DNA from: Gammaproteobacteria bacterium
GTDB lineage: Bacteria > Pseudomonadota > Gammaproteobacteria > SZUA-229
DNA length: 64,000 nucleotides
Assembly (NCBI GenBank): GCA_029881795.1
Contig: JAOULX010000002.1
Span: forward strand, 248,001-312,000
Direction of reading: 5' to 3'
Part shown: piece by piece, positions 30,041 to 40,743 of the stretch
Layout of the letters: the number at the start of each line of letters is the position of its first letter
Position numbering within the stretch: the stretch's first letter is position 1
Made by a program: the position numbers and the translations under genes
Notes under the pieces: generated by a model
Database searches by the model: none
Told to the model about the DNA's origin: nothing
What the model saw: the letters and a program-made list of their open reading frames with translations, nothing else

Positions 30041-30826
30041 ATGCGAATAGCTCTGGGTATTGAATACGACGGCAGTCAGTTTTCCGGCTGGCAACAGCAG
30101 AAAGGTGATGTGCGCACTGTACAGGGCTGTCTCGAGCAGGCGCTATCAAAGATTGCTGATCAGAGTATTCAGGTGGTTTGTGCTGGGCGTACCGATACCG
30201 GTGTGCATGCGCTGAATCAGGTGGTGAATTTTGATTTTGACCAGCAGCGGGACCCTAAAGCCTGGGTGCTGGGTTTAAATACCTATTTACCCGAAGATAT
30301 CAGCGCACTCTGGGTGCGTGATGTACCGGATGATTTCAGTGCCCGCTTCAGTGCCTTTGAGCGCAGTTATCGCTATGTGATTCAACACCGTATCGGCAGA
30401 CCAGCTTTGCTAAACAGAAGAGTATCCTGGCGTTACGGTGATCTCGATATTGCCAAAATGCATGAGGCCGCACAAGCGCTGCTGGGCGAGCATGACTTCA
30501 GTTCGTTTCGCTCGTCACAGTGTCAGGCCAAGACTGCGACCCGCGAAATGCGCTCTGTCAGTGTGACTCAGCAAGGTGACTTTATTTATATTGATGTATG
30601 CGCCAATGCTTTTTTACACCATCAGGTCAGAAACATTGTAGGCAGTCTGATCGAGATTGGCAAAACGGTAAAACCGGTTGAATGGATGGCGCAACTGATT
30701 GCAGCAAAAGACCGTAAACAGGCCGGTCCAACAGCACCGGCTGATGGTCTTTATCTGGTTAATGTTAAATACCCGGCAGAATACGCGATTCCGGAATGCG
30801 CTACACCGCCGGTATTCAGTCAGTGA
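30041..30826 (+). CDS. truA: tRNA pseudouridine(38-40) synthase
   Basis: Converts uridines 38-40 of the tRNA anticodon stem-loop to pseudouridine. The 261-residue product has the catalytic Asp52 in CAGRTDTGVHALNQVVNF, the N-terminal IEYDGSQFSGWQ and FLHHQVRNIVGSLIEIG. The gene lies just past the fimV terminator, so it should have its own promoter. trpF follows. Confidence 0.96.
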   Translation: MRIALGIEYDGSQFSGWQQQKGDVRTVQGCLEQALSKIADQSIQVVCAGRTDTGVHALNQVVNFDFDQQRDPKAWVLGLNTYLPEDISALWVRDVPDDFSARFSAFERSYRYVIQHRIGRPALLNRRVSWRYGDLDIAKMHEAAQALLGEHDFSSFRSSQCQAKTATREMRSVSVTQQGDFIYIDVCANAFLHHQVRNIVGSLIEIGKTVKPVEWMAQLIAAKDRKQAGPTAPADGLYLVNVKYPAEYAIPECATPPVFSQ

Positions 30827-30906
30827 TGCTTTGTGGCGACTGTCTGCTGCAAATTTGATATGATAAGCGGCCTTGCTAACAGCCTGCGATGGTACAGAAA
30901 AGCCCC

Positions 30907-31545
30907 ATGAGTTTGCGGACACGCGTAAAAATTTGCGGTATTACACGGGTACAAGATGCCAAGGCCGTATGTGCGGCCGGAGTCGATGCCATCGGTCTGG
31001 TGTTTTATGCAAAAAGCCCGAGAAACATCGCTATTTCTCAGGCCCTTGCCATCGTTGATGCATTGCCTGCATTTGTAACCGTGGTCGCCTTGTTTAAAGA
31101 CCCGGATCAAGCCTTTGTGCGCTCTGTCATAGACCAGCTGCCGATTGATTTATTGCAGTTTCATGGCAGCGAAAGCGAAGCGTTTTGCCAGCAGTTTGCA
31201 AAGCCCTATATTAAAGCTGTCGGTATGCAAGCACAGCAGGATCTGGCGGAATTTTCCTCCCGCTACCTTTCCGCCAGAGGACTGTTGCTGGATAGTCATG
31301 CGATAGGAGAGGATGGCGGCTCTGGTGATGTTTTTGACTGGGGGACCATACCCGTTGCGATCAGGCATCAGATTACCTTAGCTGGCGGTTTGAGGCCTGA
31401 TAATATCGCTGCAGCGATCAAACAGGTCAGACCATTTGCTGTCGATATCAGCAGCGGGGTCGAGTCGTCTGGCGGTATTAAAGATGAGTTGTTAATTAAC
31501 GCCTTTATGAATGAAGTAAAACGAGTAGATTGCGAACATGAGTGA
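30907..31545 (+). CDS. trpF: Phosphoribosylanthranilate isomerase
   Basis: Third step of tryptophan synthesis, an Amadori rearrangement. The product of 212 residues is a TIM barrel with [11 protein letters not shown] at strand 1 (catalytic Cys), VGVVFY-like [24 protein letters not shown] and [10 protein letters not shown]. The C-terminal phosphate-binding [15 protein letters not shown] is present. An in-frame ATG at 30889 is possible, but the start at 30907 gives the usual short N-terminus. The end overlaps trpB by 8 bp. I saw no tryptophan-rich leader peptide upstream. Confidence 0.94.
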   Translation: MSLRTRVKICGITRVQDAKAVCAAGVDAIGLVFYAKSPRNIAISQALAIVDALPAFVTVVALFKDPDQAFVRSVIDQLPIDLLQFHGSESEAFCQQFAKPYIKAVGMQAQQDLAEFSSRYLSARGLLLDSHAIGEDGGSGDVFDWGTIPVAIRHQITLAGGLRPDNIAAAIKQVRPFAVDISSGVESSGGIKDELLINAFMNEVKRVDCEHE

Positions 31546-32758
31546 TGCGGATAGCCCAATAAAATTTGACCAGATGCCCGATGAAAAAGGCCATTTTGGT
31601 ATCTACGGCGGTGTCTTTGCTGCCGAGACATTAATGCAGCCGATTAACGAGCTGCGTGATGCTTACGAAAAGATTAAAACCGACCCCGAGTTTCAGGCTG
31701 AATTTGACCGTGATCTGGCGCATTATGTGGGCCGTCCCAGCCCGTTGTACCATGCACAGCGGCTGTCAGAAATAACCGGCGGTGCCCAGATCTACCTGAA
31801 GCGAGAAGATTTAAACCATACCGGTGCGCATAAAATAAACAACACCATCGGACAGGCCTTATTGGCACGTAAGATGGGCAAAAAACGCATTATTGCAGAG
31901 ACCGGTGCCGGTCAGCACGGGGTTGCATCAGCCACAGTTGCAGCCCGTTTTGGCATGCAGTGCGTGGTTTATATGGGCGCTGAAGATGTGGTGCGTCAGG
32001 CGCCTAATGTTTACCGGATGAAATTACTGGGTGCTGAAGTGATACCGGTGGAATCGGGCTCAAAAACCCTGAAAGATGCGTTAAATGAAGCCATGCGTGA
32101 CTGGGTCACTAATGTAGACGATACCTTTTATATCATTGGAACGGTTGCCGGGCCGCACCCGTATCCTGAAATGGTACGTGATTTTCAGACCATTATAGGT
32201 CGTGAAGCCCGCACTCAGTGTCAGCAACAAACCGGTCGCTTACCGGATGCGTTGGTGGCCTGCGTTGGTGGCGGGTCTAATGCCATCGGATTATTTCATC
32301 CGTTCTTAGCAGATCAAGAGGTTGCTATATACGGGGTAGAAGGTGGCGGCGATGGTATCGATACGGCACGACATGCCGCGCCTTTATGTGCCGGTAAACC
32401 GGGTGTGTTACACGGTAACCGGACCTATCTGATGGAGGATAACGATGGTCAGATTATTGAAACACATTGTGTTTCAGCGGGACTGGATTATCCCGGTGTT
32501 GGCCCGGAACACGCCTGGCTGAAAGATATCGGTCGCGTTAACTACGATGCGATTACGGATACAGAAGCGCTGGAAGCATTTCATACTTTAACCCGAATCG
32601 AAGGCATTATCCCGGCTCTTGAGTCCAGTCATGCGGTGGCGTATGCGATAAAGCTGGCAAAAACGATGAGACAGGATCAGACCATCATTGTTAATTTATC
32701 AGGCCGTGGTGACAAAGACATCAATACCATCGCCAATATCGAGGGAATCAAGCTATGA
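31538..32758 (+). CDS. trpB: Tryptophan synthase beta chain
   Basis: PLP enzyme that joins indole and serine. The 406-residue product has [11 protein letters not shown], the PLP lysine in [27 protein letters not shown], the phosphate-binding GGGSNAIG, and [11 protein letters not shown] at the C-terminus. It overlaps trpF at the start and trpA by four bases (ATGA) at the end, so translation is probably coupled. The trpBA pair placed between trpF and accD differs from P. aeruginosa, where trpBA is elsewhere. Confidence 0.97.
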   Translation: MSDADSPIKFDQMPDEKGHFGIYGGVFAAETLMQPINELRDAYEKIKTDPEFQAEFDRDLAHYVGRPSPLYHAQRLSEITGGAQIYLKREDLNHTGAHKINNTIGQALLARKMGKKRIIAETGAGQHGVASATVAARFGMQCVVYMGAEDVVRQAPNVYRMKLLGAEVIPVESGSKTLKDALNEAMRDWVTNVDDTFYIIGTVAGPHPYPEMVRDFQTIIGREARTQCQQQTGRLPDALVACVGGGSNAIGLFHPFLADQEVAIYGVEGGGDGIDTARHAAPLCAGKPGVLHGNRTYLMEDNDGQIIETHCVSAGLDYPGVGPEHAWLKDIGRVNYDAITDTEALEAFHTLTRIEGIIPALESSHAVAYAIKLAKTMRQDQTIIVNLSGRGDKDINTIANIEGIKL

Positions 32759-33567
32759 GTCGACTGGCTGCAACTTTCGAAGCCCTTAAAGCGGACAATA
32801 AAACCGCTCTGGTGCCCTATATCATGTGTGCTGACCCGGATATAGATACCACCTTAAAGCTGATGCATGAACTGGTTAAATCTGGCTGCAACATCATTGA
32901 GCTGGGAGTCCCTTTTTCTGATCCGATGGCAGACGGGCCGGTCATTCAGGCCGCAGCAGAGCGCGTATTAGTGAATCATGTGAGTCTGCGTGATGTGATA
33001 GCTGTGGTCGCCAGATTCCGCCAGACCGATAGCAAAACACCGGTTATTCTGATGGGCTATCTCAACCCAATTGAAGTCATGGGTTATGCCGAATTTGCCG
33101 AGCAAGCCGCAGCTGCCGGAGTTGATGGTGCATTAACGGTGGATATTCCGCCTGAAGAGGCAGAGGAATACACGCAGTTACTCAAAGCCCAGGGGATAGA
33201 CCCTATTTACCTGCTGGCACCGACCAGTGATGATGGTCGCATTGCCAGTATTGGCGAAGTGGCCGCGGGTTTTGTATATTATGTGTCATTAAAAGGGGTG
33301 ACCGGTGCTGCTTCGCTGGATATTGATAGCGTGGCTGATAAGCTGCAGCAAATTCGTCAGCAGATCAGTTTACCTGTTGGCGTGGGTTTCGGTATTGGGG
33401 ATGCTGAAACCGCAGCAAAAATCTCCCGCTTGGCCGATGCAGTGGTGGTCGGCAGTGCCATTGTAAAGCGTATGGCAGAATTCGGTCATGAGCCTGAACA
33501 ACTGATCAAATCGGTCACTGAGCTGACCGCATCAATGCGTAAGGCGATGGATCAGGCGAATAAATAG
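32755..33567 (+). CDS. trpA: Tryptophan synthase alpha chain
   Basis: Cleaves indole-3-glycerol phosphate to indole for channelling to TrpB. The 270-residue TIM barrel has the catalytic Glu in [18 protein letters not shown] and the catalytic Asp in [24 protein letters not shown] and [13 protein letters not shown] cover loop 6 and the phosphate site. Confidence 0.97.
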   Translation: MSRLAATFEALKADNKTALVPYIMCADPDIDTTLKLMHELVKSGCNIIELGVPFSDPMADGPVIQAAAERVLVNHVSLRDVIAVVARFRQTDSKTPVILMGYLNPIEVMGYAEFAEQAAAAGVDGALTVDIPPEEAEEYTQLLKAQGIDPIYLLAPTSDDGRIASIGEVAAGFVYYVSLKGVTGAASLDIDSVADKLQQIRQQISLPVGVGFGIGDAETAAKISRLADAVVVGSAIVKRMAEFGHEPEQLIKSVTELTASMRKAMDQANK

Positions 33568-33644
33568 CGATCTTTACTAATGCCGGCTTTAACGATTGTG
33601 TTAAACTCGGTGCCTATAACAAGAATTGTATTACGGTAAGAAAA

Positions 33645-34505
33645 ATGAGCTGGTTTGAAAAATTAATGCCTTCACGAATTCGTACAGAAGGCGCTGCAAA
33701 AGGCAATGTACCTGAAGGTTTGTGGACCAAGTGTGATAAGTGCAGTTCGGTACTTTACCGGGCAGAGCTGGAACGCAATCAGATGGTCTGTCCAAAATGT
33801 GATCACCACATGCGCTTAGGTGCCAGAGCCCGTTTACAATCGTTTCTGGATCAGGGGCAACTGGAAGAAATTGCCGCAAATATTGAACCGGTCGATGCCT
33901 TAAAATTCCGTGACAGCAAAAAATATAAAGAACGCATTCTGCAGGCGCAAAAAGCCACTAATGAAAAAGATGCGCTGGTAGTGATGCGAGGCACGGTTAA
34001 AGGCTTGCCGGTTGTGGTTGCCGCTTTTGAGTTCAGATTTATGGGTGGTTCAATGGGCTCTGTGGTCGGTGAAAAATTCGTTCAGGCAGCCAATGTCGCG
34101 CTGGAACAGAATATTCCACTGATCTGCTTTTCAGCATCGGGTGGTGCGCGCATGCAGGAAGCCCTGCTGTCACTGATGCAGATGGCAAAAACCAGCGCCG
34201 TATTAAAGAAAATGTCTAAGCGCGGTGTGCCTTTTGTTTCTGTATTAACCGACCCGACTATGGGTGGTGTATCTGCCAGTTTTGCAATGCTGGGCGATAT
34301 CAACGTGGCAGAGCCTAATGCCTTAATTGGTTTTGCAGGCCCGCGGGTTATTGAACAGACCGTTCGTGAAGTTTTACCGGAAGGCTTTCAGCGCAGTGAA
34401 TTTTTGCTGGAGCACGGCACCGTCGACATGATTATTGACCGTCGTGATTTGCCTGAAAAATTATCGTCATTATTGCTGATGTTGACCAATAAACCAGCCA
34501 ACTAA
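33645..34505 (+). CDS. accD: Acetyl-CoA carboxylase carboxyltransferase subunit beta
   Basis: With AccA transfers the carboxyl group from carboxybiotin to acetyl-CoA, the first step of fatty acid synthesis. The 286-residue product has the N-terminal zinc ribbon (Cys30, Cys33, Cys49, Cys52) and the crotonase-fold carboxyltransferase core, with [25 protein letters not shown] and [12 protein letters not shown]. The folC start lies two bases past the stop, so the genes are coupled. Confidence 0.97.
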   Translation: MSWFEKLMPSRIRTEGAAKGNVPEGLWTKCDKCSSVLYRAELERNQMVCPKCDHHMRLGARARLQSFLDQGQLEEIAANIEPVDALKFRDSKKYKERILQAQKATNEKDALVVMRGTVKGLPVVVAAFEFRFMGGSMGSVVGEKFVQAANVALEQNIPLICFSASGGARMQEALLSLMQMAKTSAVLKKMSKRGVPFVSVLTDPTMGGVSASFAMLGDINVAEPNALIGFAGPRVIEQTVREVLPEGFQRSEFLLEHGTVDMIIDRRDLPEKLSSLLLMLTNKPAN

Positions 34506-34506
34506 G

Positions 34507-35811
34507 GTGCGTTTTACAGCCCTGCAAAGCTGGTTAAGCTGGCAGGAAAGATTACACAATACTGAAATCGAGCTGGGTCTTGAGCGGGTCTGGCAAGTCG
34601 CACAGCAGCTGGGCATCCAGGCGCAATGGCCGCTGCCGGTCATCACGGTAGCCGGTACCAATGGCAAAGGCTCTTCGGTTGCAATGCTAGAAGCGATCTA
34701 TCAGCATGCCGGCTACCGGGTCGGTAGTTACACCTCTCCCCATCTGCTCAACTATAACGAACGCATTAAAATAAACCGCCAGCCTGTCACTGATGAGCTG
34801 ATTTGCGAAGCCTTTGAGAAGATAGACCAGGCCCGCCAAAGCGCGGCTGATCAGGCAATATCGCTGAGCTATTTTGAATTTGGTACGATGGCTGCGTTAT
34901 CAATTTTAAAAGATGCTGAACTGGATCTGCTCATTCTTGAAGTTGGGCTTGGAGGCCGGCTTGATGCGGTCAATATCATTGATGCCAGTGTGGCCTTAAT
35001 CACGCCGATTGCGCTTGATCACCAAAGCTGGCTGGGCGATGACAGAGAGTCGATTGCGGCAGAAAAAGCCGGTGTGATAAAACCCGGCTGCCGGGTTGTT
35101 TATAATGACCCGGAGCCCGCCGCCGCGGTGTTGCAGAAAGTCGCGGTATTGCACGCGGATTTTTATTGTCTGCATAAAAACTTCCGGCCACAGACATCAT
35201 CGGCCGCGACTGGTTGGGACTATTTCAGCGACAGTGCGGTGCTGCATGATCTACCGCTGCCGTCATTACCAGGTCTGCATCAGCTGGATAATGCTGCCGC
35301 GGTGATTCAGGTTACGCAAATTTTGTCGGCTCAACTGCCGCTAACAGAGAGCGCTATCACCACTGCATTAACCGATATTCGGCTGGCCGGACGTTTTCAA
35401 ACCGTGTCACATCAGCCCGCAATTATTGTTGATGTGGCGCATAACGAGCAGGCGGTCAGTATGCTGGCCAGTAGTCTTGCACAACATCCCTGCAACGGGC
35501 GAACGTTCGCTGTACTGGCCATGCTGGAAGATAAAACACTAACCCAGGCCCTGCACCAGATAGACGCCCAGATAGATCGTTATTACTTGGCTGGGCTGGA
35601 AGGCAGTCGCTCGCTGTCGGCAGATGATCTTAAACAGCGGATTCAGAACTCGGTCAGTAGTGATAAACTATGCTGTAATACCACGGTCACAGAGGCTCTG
35701 CAGCAGGCTCGCTCTGCCGCAAGCAGTGATGACCGGATTATAATATTTGGATCATTTTTAACGGTGTCGGCTGCTATGCAGTATTTGCAAGTAAGCGCCT
35801 CAGAGGAGTAG
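34507..35811 (+). CDS. folC: Dihydrofolate synthase / folylpolyglutamate synthase
   Basis: Adds glutamate to dihydropteroate and to reduced folates. The 434-residue product has the Mur-ligase P-loop VAGTNGKGSSVAMLEAIY, SPHLLNYNERI, EVGLGGRLDAVN and a C-terminal DVAHNEQAV motif. The start is GTG, immediately after accD. The downstream SPOR gene begins nine bases past the stop. Confidence 0.95.
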   Translation: MRFTALQSWLSWQERLHNTEIELGLERVWQVAQQLGIQAQWPLPVITVAGTNGKGSSVAMLEAIYQHAGYRVGSYTSPHLLNYNERIKINRQPVTDELICEAFEKIDQARQSAADQAISLSYFEFGTMAALSILKDAELDLLILEVGLGGRLDAVNIIDASVALITPIALDHQSWLGDDRESIAAEKAGVIKPGCRVVYNDPEPAAAVLQKVAVLHADFYCLHKNFRPQTSSAATGWDYFSDSAVLHDLPLPSLPGLHQLDNAAAVIQVTQILSAQLPLTESAITTALTDIRLAGRFQTVSHQPAIIVDVAHNEQAVSMLASSLAQHPCNGRTFAVLAMLEDKTLTQALHQIDAQIDRYYLAGLEGSRSLSADDLKQRIQNSVSSDKLCCNTTVTEALQQARSAASSDDRIIIFGSFLTVSAAMQYLQVSASEE

Positions 35812-35820
35812 GAAGTTAAG

Positions 35821-36363
35821 GTGGACAGAGCATTAAAACAACGTTTAATTGGGGCTATTGTACTGGTACTTGCCGGCGTTATCTTCATACCTTTGTTACT
35901 CGATGGTGCTGGTCACAATGCCCGTTTTTCAAGAGATTTTGAGATTCCGGCAGAGCCAGACATTAAAATAAAATCCTGGGATGAGTTAAAAGAAATTCCG
36001 GCCAACTCAAGGCCAGCCAAGGTCGCGATAAAAAGCGAGAATAGCGGCGCTGAAAAACCGCTGAATAAGACCTCGGTGGCCAAGCCGGAGCCGGGCTCTA
36101 AAAGCAAAGCGGATCAGAAGGCTGCGGTAAAAGCCTGGGTGCTGCAATTAGGCAGTTTTGGCCAACAAACCAACGCTCTGGTATTGCAGGACCGTTTACG
36201 TGCCAAGGGTTATCGGGCATTTATTGTGGAGACAAAAAGTTTTGGCGGTAGTCGCTACAAGGTCAGAATAGGGCCGGATCTGGATCGTGCAAAGGCTGAA
36301 GAAATCGCCAAACAACTTAAAAAGAAAGAAAATATAGACAGCATTGTGATGGGGCATCCATAG
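35821..36363 (+). CDS. SPOR-domain protein (DedD-like)
   Basis: Inner-membrane protein with a TM helix (about residues 10-30, LIGAIVLVLAGVIFIPLLLDG), a Lys/Glu/Pro-rich periplasmic linker, and a C-terminal SPOR domain from about 100. The SPOR segment has WVLQLGSFGQQTNALVLQDRL and YKVRIGPDLDRAKAEEIAKQL. SPOR domains bind septal peptidoglycan lacking stem peptides, so the protein should localise to the division site. Its place after folC and before cvpA-purF is conserved in gammaproteobacteria. The start is GTG. Confidence 0.9.
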   Translation: MDRALKQRLIGAIVLVLAGVIFIPLLLDGAGHNARFSRDFEIPAEPDIKIKSWDELKEIPANSRPAKVAIKSENSGAEKPLNKTSVAKPEPGSKSKADQKAAVKAWVLQLGSFGQQTNALVLQDRLRAKGYRAFIVETKSFGGSRYKVRIGPDLDRAKAEEIAKQLKKKENIDSIVMGHP

Positions 36364-36376
36364 CGTAATGCTGTCC

Positions 36377-36405
36377 ACCGCTGTGCTTTGCTGCTGCGGT
36401 TTTTT
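36377..36405 (+). terminator. Possible intrinsic terminator after the SPOR gene
   Basis: ACCGC and GCGGT form a 5-bp outer stem around an imperfectly paired interior, followed by TTTTT. This would separate the accD-folC-SPOR unit from cvpA. Confidence 0.4.
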
Positions 36406-36586
36406 AGTGCCGACTAATGTTTTAAAGCTGACATCGATTTCATTATTAAATCTATATTATTCAAAGACTTATATTGATGCGTGATGTGTTGCGGATGTTT
36501 TAATGATAAAAACTGTGATACTTGTGATTCGACTGCTAAAATATGACTAGATTTTCATTACACCCTTTGGGAAACAGTTAACCATT

Positions 36587-37075
36587 ATGACCGGTATTGA
36601 TTATGCGTTTATCGCAGTCATTGTTATTTCTACTCTGTTCAGTTTATTACGTGGTTTTGTAAAAGAAGCAATTTCCCTCGGCTCCTGGATTATTGCGATG
36701 TGGGTATCTGCTACTTTCGCTTCAAACCTGTCTAATTTCATGCCACAAAGCATTGAAAACCCCGCTTTCAGAATGGGGCTGGCTTTTATTATTCTGTTTG
36801 TTGCGACGCTGATTCTGGGTGTGATGGTGAACATATTATTGAACCAAATTATCAACAAAACCGGCCTGAGTAGTGTCGACCGGGCTCTTGGCACCGCCTT
36901 TGGGCTGGCCAGAGGTGTTTTGATAGTGACGGTGTTTGTCATGCTGGCGAGTTTAACCAGTATTCAGGATCAGGAGATCTGGAAACAATCGGATCTGGTT
37001 GAGCGTTTTCAGGCCTTGGCCAGCTGGTTACAGGTTTATCTGCCAGATACTATTTCAAAAAATCTTCCTGGTTAA
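36587..37075 (+). CDS. cvpA: CvpA family inner-membrane protein
   Basis: A 162-residue protein with four hydrophobic helices, the N-terminal TGIDYAFIAVIVISTLFSLLRGFVKEAISL pattern and LSSVDRALGTAFGLARGVLI, both typical of CvpA. The protein has been linked to colicin V release and to bile or antibiotic tolerance in other species. Its job here is not clear. It lies 52 bp upstream of purF, the conserved arrangement, and the two are likely co-transcribed. Confidence 0.93.
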   Translation: MTGIDYAFIAVIVISTLFSLLRGFVKEAISLGSWIIAMWVSATFASNLSNFMPQSIENPAFRMGLAFIILFVATLILGVMVNILLNQIINKTGLSSVDRALGTAFGLARGVLIVTVFVMLASLTSIQDQEIWKQSDLVERFQALASWLQVYLPDTISKNLPG

Positions 37076-37127
37076 GATCAGGTTTTTCAATCGTTTAGTG
37101 TATCAAGAGTTATCGAGGAATCTTTAA

Positions 37128-38636
37128 ATGTGCGGTATTTTAGGTATTGTCGGTTATAGTGCAGTGAATCAGTTGCTCTATGATGGTCTGATCCTGTTAC
37201 AACATCGGGGTCAGGATGCGGCTGGCATTGTCACCTGTGAAGATCGAAAATTCTTTTTGCGTAAAGCCAACGGCCTGGTCAGTGACGTCTTTGAGACTGA
37301 GCATATGCTGCAGTTGCCGGGCAATATGGGTATAGGTCACGTTCGTTATCCTACGGCTGGTTGCTCATCCTCGGCTGAGGCGCAACCGTTTTATGTCAAT
37401 TCACCGTATGGTATTGCGCTGGCGCATAATGGCAATTTAACCAATGCGGATGAGCTTAAAAAAGAACTTTACAGAACCGACCTGCGACATATCAATACCA
37501 ACTCGGATTCAGAAATTCTGTTGAATATTCTGGCTCATGAATTACAAATTCAGGGTGGCCTCAAAGCCACGCATGATCACGTATTCAAAGCCGTTGAAGC
37601 GGTGCATAAGCGCTGTAAAGGCGGCTATGCGGTGGTTGCGACAATCGTAAAAAATGGCATTATTGCTTTTCGCGACCCTTATGGTATTCGCCCGGTTTGT
37701 TACGGTAAACGTGAAACTGAAAAAGGCACTGAATACGTTGTTGCATCAGAAAGTGTGGCAATACAGGCACTGGGTTTTGAGTTGGTTCGTGATCTGGCAC
37801 CCGGTGAAGCCATCTTTATTACCAAAGACGGTGAGTTCTACAGCAAACAATGTGCACAAAATCCTCAACTGGTGCCGTGCATCTTTGAGTACGTGTATTT
37901 TGCCCGCCCGGATTCCATTATTGATAATATTTCAGTTTATAAGGCACGCTTACGGATGGGTGAGGGGCTGGTTAATAAAATTAAACGGATTCGTCCCGAT
38001 CATGATATTGACGTGGTGATACCTATTCCCGATACCAGTCGTACATCGGCGCTGGAAGTGGCTTTTCACTTGGGTGTTAAATACCGCGAAGGTTTCATAA
38101 AAAATCGTTATATCGGTCGGACCTTTATTATGCCGGGTCAGCAGCAGCGAAAAAAATCGGTGCGTCAGAAGCTGAATGCAGTGGAACTGGAGTTTAAAGG
38201 TAAAAATGTGATGCTGGTCGATGATTCGATTGTCCGCGGCACGACCTCAAAACAAATTATACAAATGGCGCGTGAAGCCGGAGCTAACAAGGTGTATATG
38301 GCATCTGCGGCACCACCGGTACGTTATCCAAATGTTTATGGTATTGATATGCCGTCGGCTCAGGAGTTTGTTGCCCATGACCGTACAGAAGATGAAATCT
38401 GTAAAGAAATTGGTGCTGACTGGCTGGTTTATCAGGACCTTGAGGAACTGGAGCTGGCGGTCAGAAAAGGCAATAAAAAAATCAAATCATTTGATACCTC
38501 CTGCTTTAATGCTGAATACGTAACCGGCGATGTTTCTGAAGAATATCTCAGACATATAGACAGTATTCGTAATGACCGGGCAAAGACTTCGCATGTAATG
38601 AACCCGGCGGTTATTGATTTACATAACAGTAATTAA
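37128..38636 (+). CDS. purF: Amidophosphoribosyltransferase
   Basis: First committed purine step: PRPP plus glutamine gives phosphoribosylamine. The 502-residue product starts MCGILGIVG, so Cys2 is the glutaminase nucleophile and there is no propeptide. The N-terminal Ntn-hydrolase domain has GHVRYPTAG and AHNGNLTNA. The C-terminal phosphoribosyltransferase domain has [14 protein letters not shown] for PRPP binding. The length matches E. coli PurF. The TPR gene starts two bases past the stop. Confidence 0.97.
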   Translation: MCGILGIVGYSAVNQLLYDGLILLQHRGQDAAGIVTCEDRKFFLRKANGLVSDVFETEHMLQLPGNMGIGHVRYPTAGCSSSAEAQPFYVNSPYGIALAHNGNLTNADELKKELYRTDLRHINTNSDSEILLNILAHELQIQGGLKATHDHVFKAVEAVHKRCKGGYAVVATIVKNGIIAFRDPYGIRPVCYGKRETEKGTEYVVASESVAIQALGFELVRDLAPGEAIFITKDGEFYSKQCAQNPQLVPCIFEYVYFARPDSIIDNISVYKARLRMGEGLVNKIKRIRPDHDIDVVIPIPDTSRTSALEVAFHLGVKYREGFIKNRYIGRTFIMPGQQQRKKSVRQKLNAVELEFKGKNVMLVDDSIVRGTTSKQIIQMAREAGANKVYMASAAPPVRYPNVYGIDMPSAQEFVAHDRTEDEICKEIGADWLVYQDLEELELAVRKGNKKIKSFDTSCFNAEYVTGDVSEEYLRHIDSIRNDRAKTSHVMNPAVIDLHNSN

Positions 38637-38638
38637 TT

Positions 38639-39478
38639 ATGACTTTTTATCGTATTTGTATAATTGGCTTCTTGTTTTTTTCAGGCCCGGCTCTGCTCTA
38701 TGCAGCCGCCGATAAAAACCAGGAGTCGTTAAGGCTTGGGCTTGAACTTATTCAGCACAAAAAATTTCAGCAGGCCGAGCAATATTTTATTGAGCTAACA
38801 CGGCAGCAGCCTAAACAGATTGCGTATTTAAATAATCTGGCTGTGGCGCAAATGGCTCAGGGTAAAACTGATCAGGCACTGGAAAATTTAAAATCGGCCT
38901 TAGTTGCCGATAAATATGTTTCGATCACACAGAAGAACATCTCAAATATCTATGCTTATATGGCATCACAGGCTTATGCAAAAGCGCTCGATGTAGAACA
39001 GGCCGAGAATAAACTGCCAGCGTTAGCATCGATCACAGATATTAAACCGCTGCCGGCTGATGACGCAGCGCTGCAAACTGAAAAGACAGAGAAAGCAGTC
39101 CCTGCAAAAAGTATTGAAGCCGAATTAAAACTGCTTTTTGAGAATAAAATCAACAGCTGGATGAAAGCCTGGAGTGACGGCGATAGCAGTGCGTATATCG
39201 CCTATTACTCAACAGAATTCATACCCTCCGGTAAGCTGAGTTATAAAGACTGGCTGGCATTAAGACGTTATCGCTTGCGGCACTCAAAACAGGTAGATGT
39301 CAGCTATAATCAACTCAATATGTTTTTTAATGCTGATAAAACTCTCGCTATTGTTGAATTTGTTCAGCACTATAAGGCCGGTAAGTATCAGGATAAAGTC
39401 CGCAAGCAATTGTATTGGCAACGGCAAAATGATGACTGGCTGATTAGCCGTGAGCAAGTAACTGAAAAACTGAAATAA
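38639..39478 (+). CDS. Secreted TPR protein with Cds6-type C-terminal domain
   Basis: A 279-residue periplasmic protein: signal peptide (about 1-23, LLYAAADK), then TPR-like helices (about 30-95, FQQAEQYFIELTRQQPKQIAYLNNLAVAQMAQGKTDQALENLKSA shortened here to its pattern). A linker leads to a C-terminal NTF2-like domain at about 165-275. That domain is clearly homologous to the end of the next gene's product: both share W-x3-W, YYS-x2-F-x-SG, QHYK and YW patterns. Stop and start overlap as TAATG with the L,D-transpeptidase gene, so they form one unit. It may assist or regulate that enzyme. Confidence 0.75.
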   Translation: MTFYRICIIGFLFFSGPALLYAAADKNQESLRLGLELIQHKKFQQAEQYFIELTRQQPKQIAYLNNLAVAQMAQGKTDQALENLKSALVADKYVSITQKNISNIYAYMASQAYAKALDVEQAENKLPALASITDIKPLPADDAALQTEKTEKAVPAKSIEAELKLLFENKINSWMKAWSDGDSSAYIAYYSTEFIPSGKLSYKDWLALRRYRLRHSKQVDVSYNQLNMFFNADKTLAIVEFVQHYKAGKYQDKVRKQLYWQRQNDDWLISREQVTEKLK

Positions 39479-40683
39479 TGCGATTTCTCTGTAAACAATT
39501 TGTTCCTCTGTTATTAGTGCTGTTAGTAAGTACAGCCTGTTTTGCACAGTTGCCCGAAAAAACACCGGAGCAGCAACTGATTCTTGCGCTGACGTCTATA
39601 AAGTCTCAGCAGCTGGATCTGGCGATGCAGCAACTACAGACACTGGTTAAGGCTAAACCGGACTTTAAGCTGGCGCAGTTAGTCTATGCCGATGTGATGC
39701 TGGCGAAAGCACAGGGCATCATGAAAGTCGGTGAAACCTTAAAGCAAAATAAAGTACTGGAAGGTTTTCTGGCAGAGGCCACCAAGCGCTGGCACAGTGC
39801 TCAGAATCCTGTCAATGCAAATCTCTTACCGGCAGCACTGTTAAGCCTCGATCAGGAATATCAGTACGCAGTTGTGGTTGAGCTTAATAACTCTCGTCTG
39901 CATCTGTTTGAAAATGAAAATGGTGTGCCCAAAGAAATTGATAATTATTATGTTTCAATGGGTAAAAGCGGGCCCTATAAACAGTTTGAAGGTGATAACA
40001 GAACGCCATTAGGTGTTTATTTTATAGAAAATTTTTTATCACCAAAAACTTTGCCCGATAAATATGGTGAAGGTGCATTTCCACTGAACTACCCGAATGA
40101 ATGGGATGATCGCCTGGGTAAAACCGGTTATGGCATCTGGTTACACGGAACGCCACTCGATACCTATAGCCGGCCACCACGGGACAGTGAGGGCTGTGTG
40201 GTTTTATCAAACTCCGACCTGCAAACAGTCGGTGGTTATCTGCAGCTTCGGCGTACACCGTTTGTTATCGCAGACAATATCAACTGGCTTGAAAAAGATA
40301 AATGGCTGCAACAAAAGCAATATTTTACCACGCTGATATCCAGCTGGTTAACAGACTGGCAGAGTCTTGATACTAACCGTTATATTCAGCATTATTCAAA
40401 ATCATTTAAGTCTGGTCAGTCAAACTTTTTAACATGGTACTCGCATAAAAAACGGGTTAACAAGAATAAAACCTTTATTCAGGTTAAAACTGATGACTTG
40501 AGTATTTTAAAGCACCCAAAAGATGATATTCTGGTGGTGACGTTTCGCCAGCATTATAAAAGCGATAATTATTCATCGGTCAGTTACAAGCGGCAGTACT
40601 GGAAGCAGGAAAAAGACGGTCACTGGCGCATTATTTTTGAAGGCCGGGTGAGAGAGCCGGACCAGCTGCTTACTCAGTTGTAA
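39478..40683 (+). CDS. L,D-transpeptidase with Cds6-type C-terminal domain
   Basis: A 401-residue periplasmic protein with a signal peptide and a helical N-terminal region. The YkuD domain follows (about 135-255), with the active-site segment HGTPLDTYSRPPRDSEGC and catalytic Cys240. An NTF2-like C-terminal domain runs from about 285 to 395. YkuD enzymes make 3-3 peptidoglycan cross-links or attach proteins to the wall. The YafK/Cds6 subgroup can instead cleave such links. The active site has SEGC where SHGC or SRGC is more usual. Its C-terminal domain is shared with the gene just upstream. Confidence 0.85.
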   Translation: MRFLCKQFVPLLLVLLVSTACFAQLPEKTPEQQLILALTSIKSQQLDLAMQQLQTLVKAKPDFKLAQLVYADVMLAKAQGIMKVGETLKQNKVLEGFLAEATKRWHSAQNPVNANLLPAALLSLDQEYQYAVVVELNNSRLHLFENENGVPKEIDNYYVSMGKSGPYKQFEGDNRTPLGVYFIENFLSPKTLPDKYGEGAFPLNYPNEWDDRLGKTGYGIWLHGTPLDTYSRPPRDSEGCVVLSNSDLQTVGGYLQLRRTPFVIADNINWLEKDKWLQQKQYFTTLISSWLTDWQSLDTNRYIQHYSKSFKSGQSNFLTWYSHKKRVNKNKTFIQVKTDDLSILKHPKDDILVVTFRQHYKSDNYSSVSYKRQYWKQEKDGHWRIIFEGRVREPDQLLTQL

Positions 40684-40743
40684 CGGTTTCTTCCTGTCAT
40701 CTGATTAACTTCTTCATCAAGCTATTATTCAGCGTTTAATTCA

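Noticed and set aside
30823-30906. Possible trp attenuator before trpF
   Set aside because: The short frame visible there has no tryptophan codons and no terminator hairpin follows.
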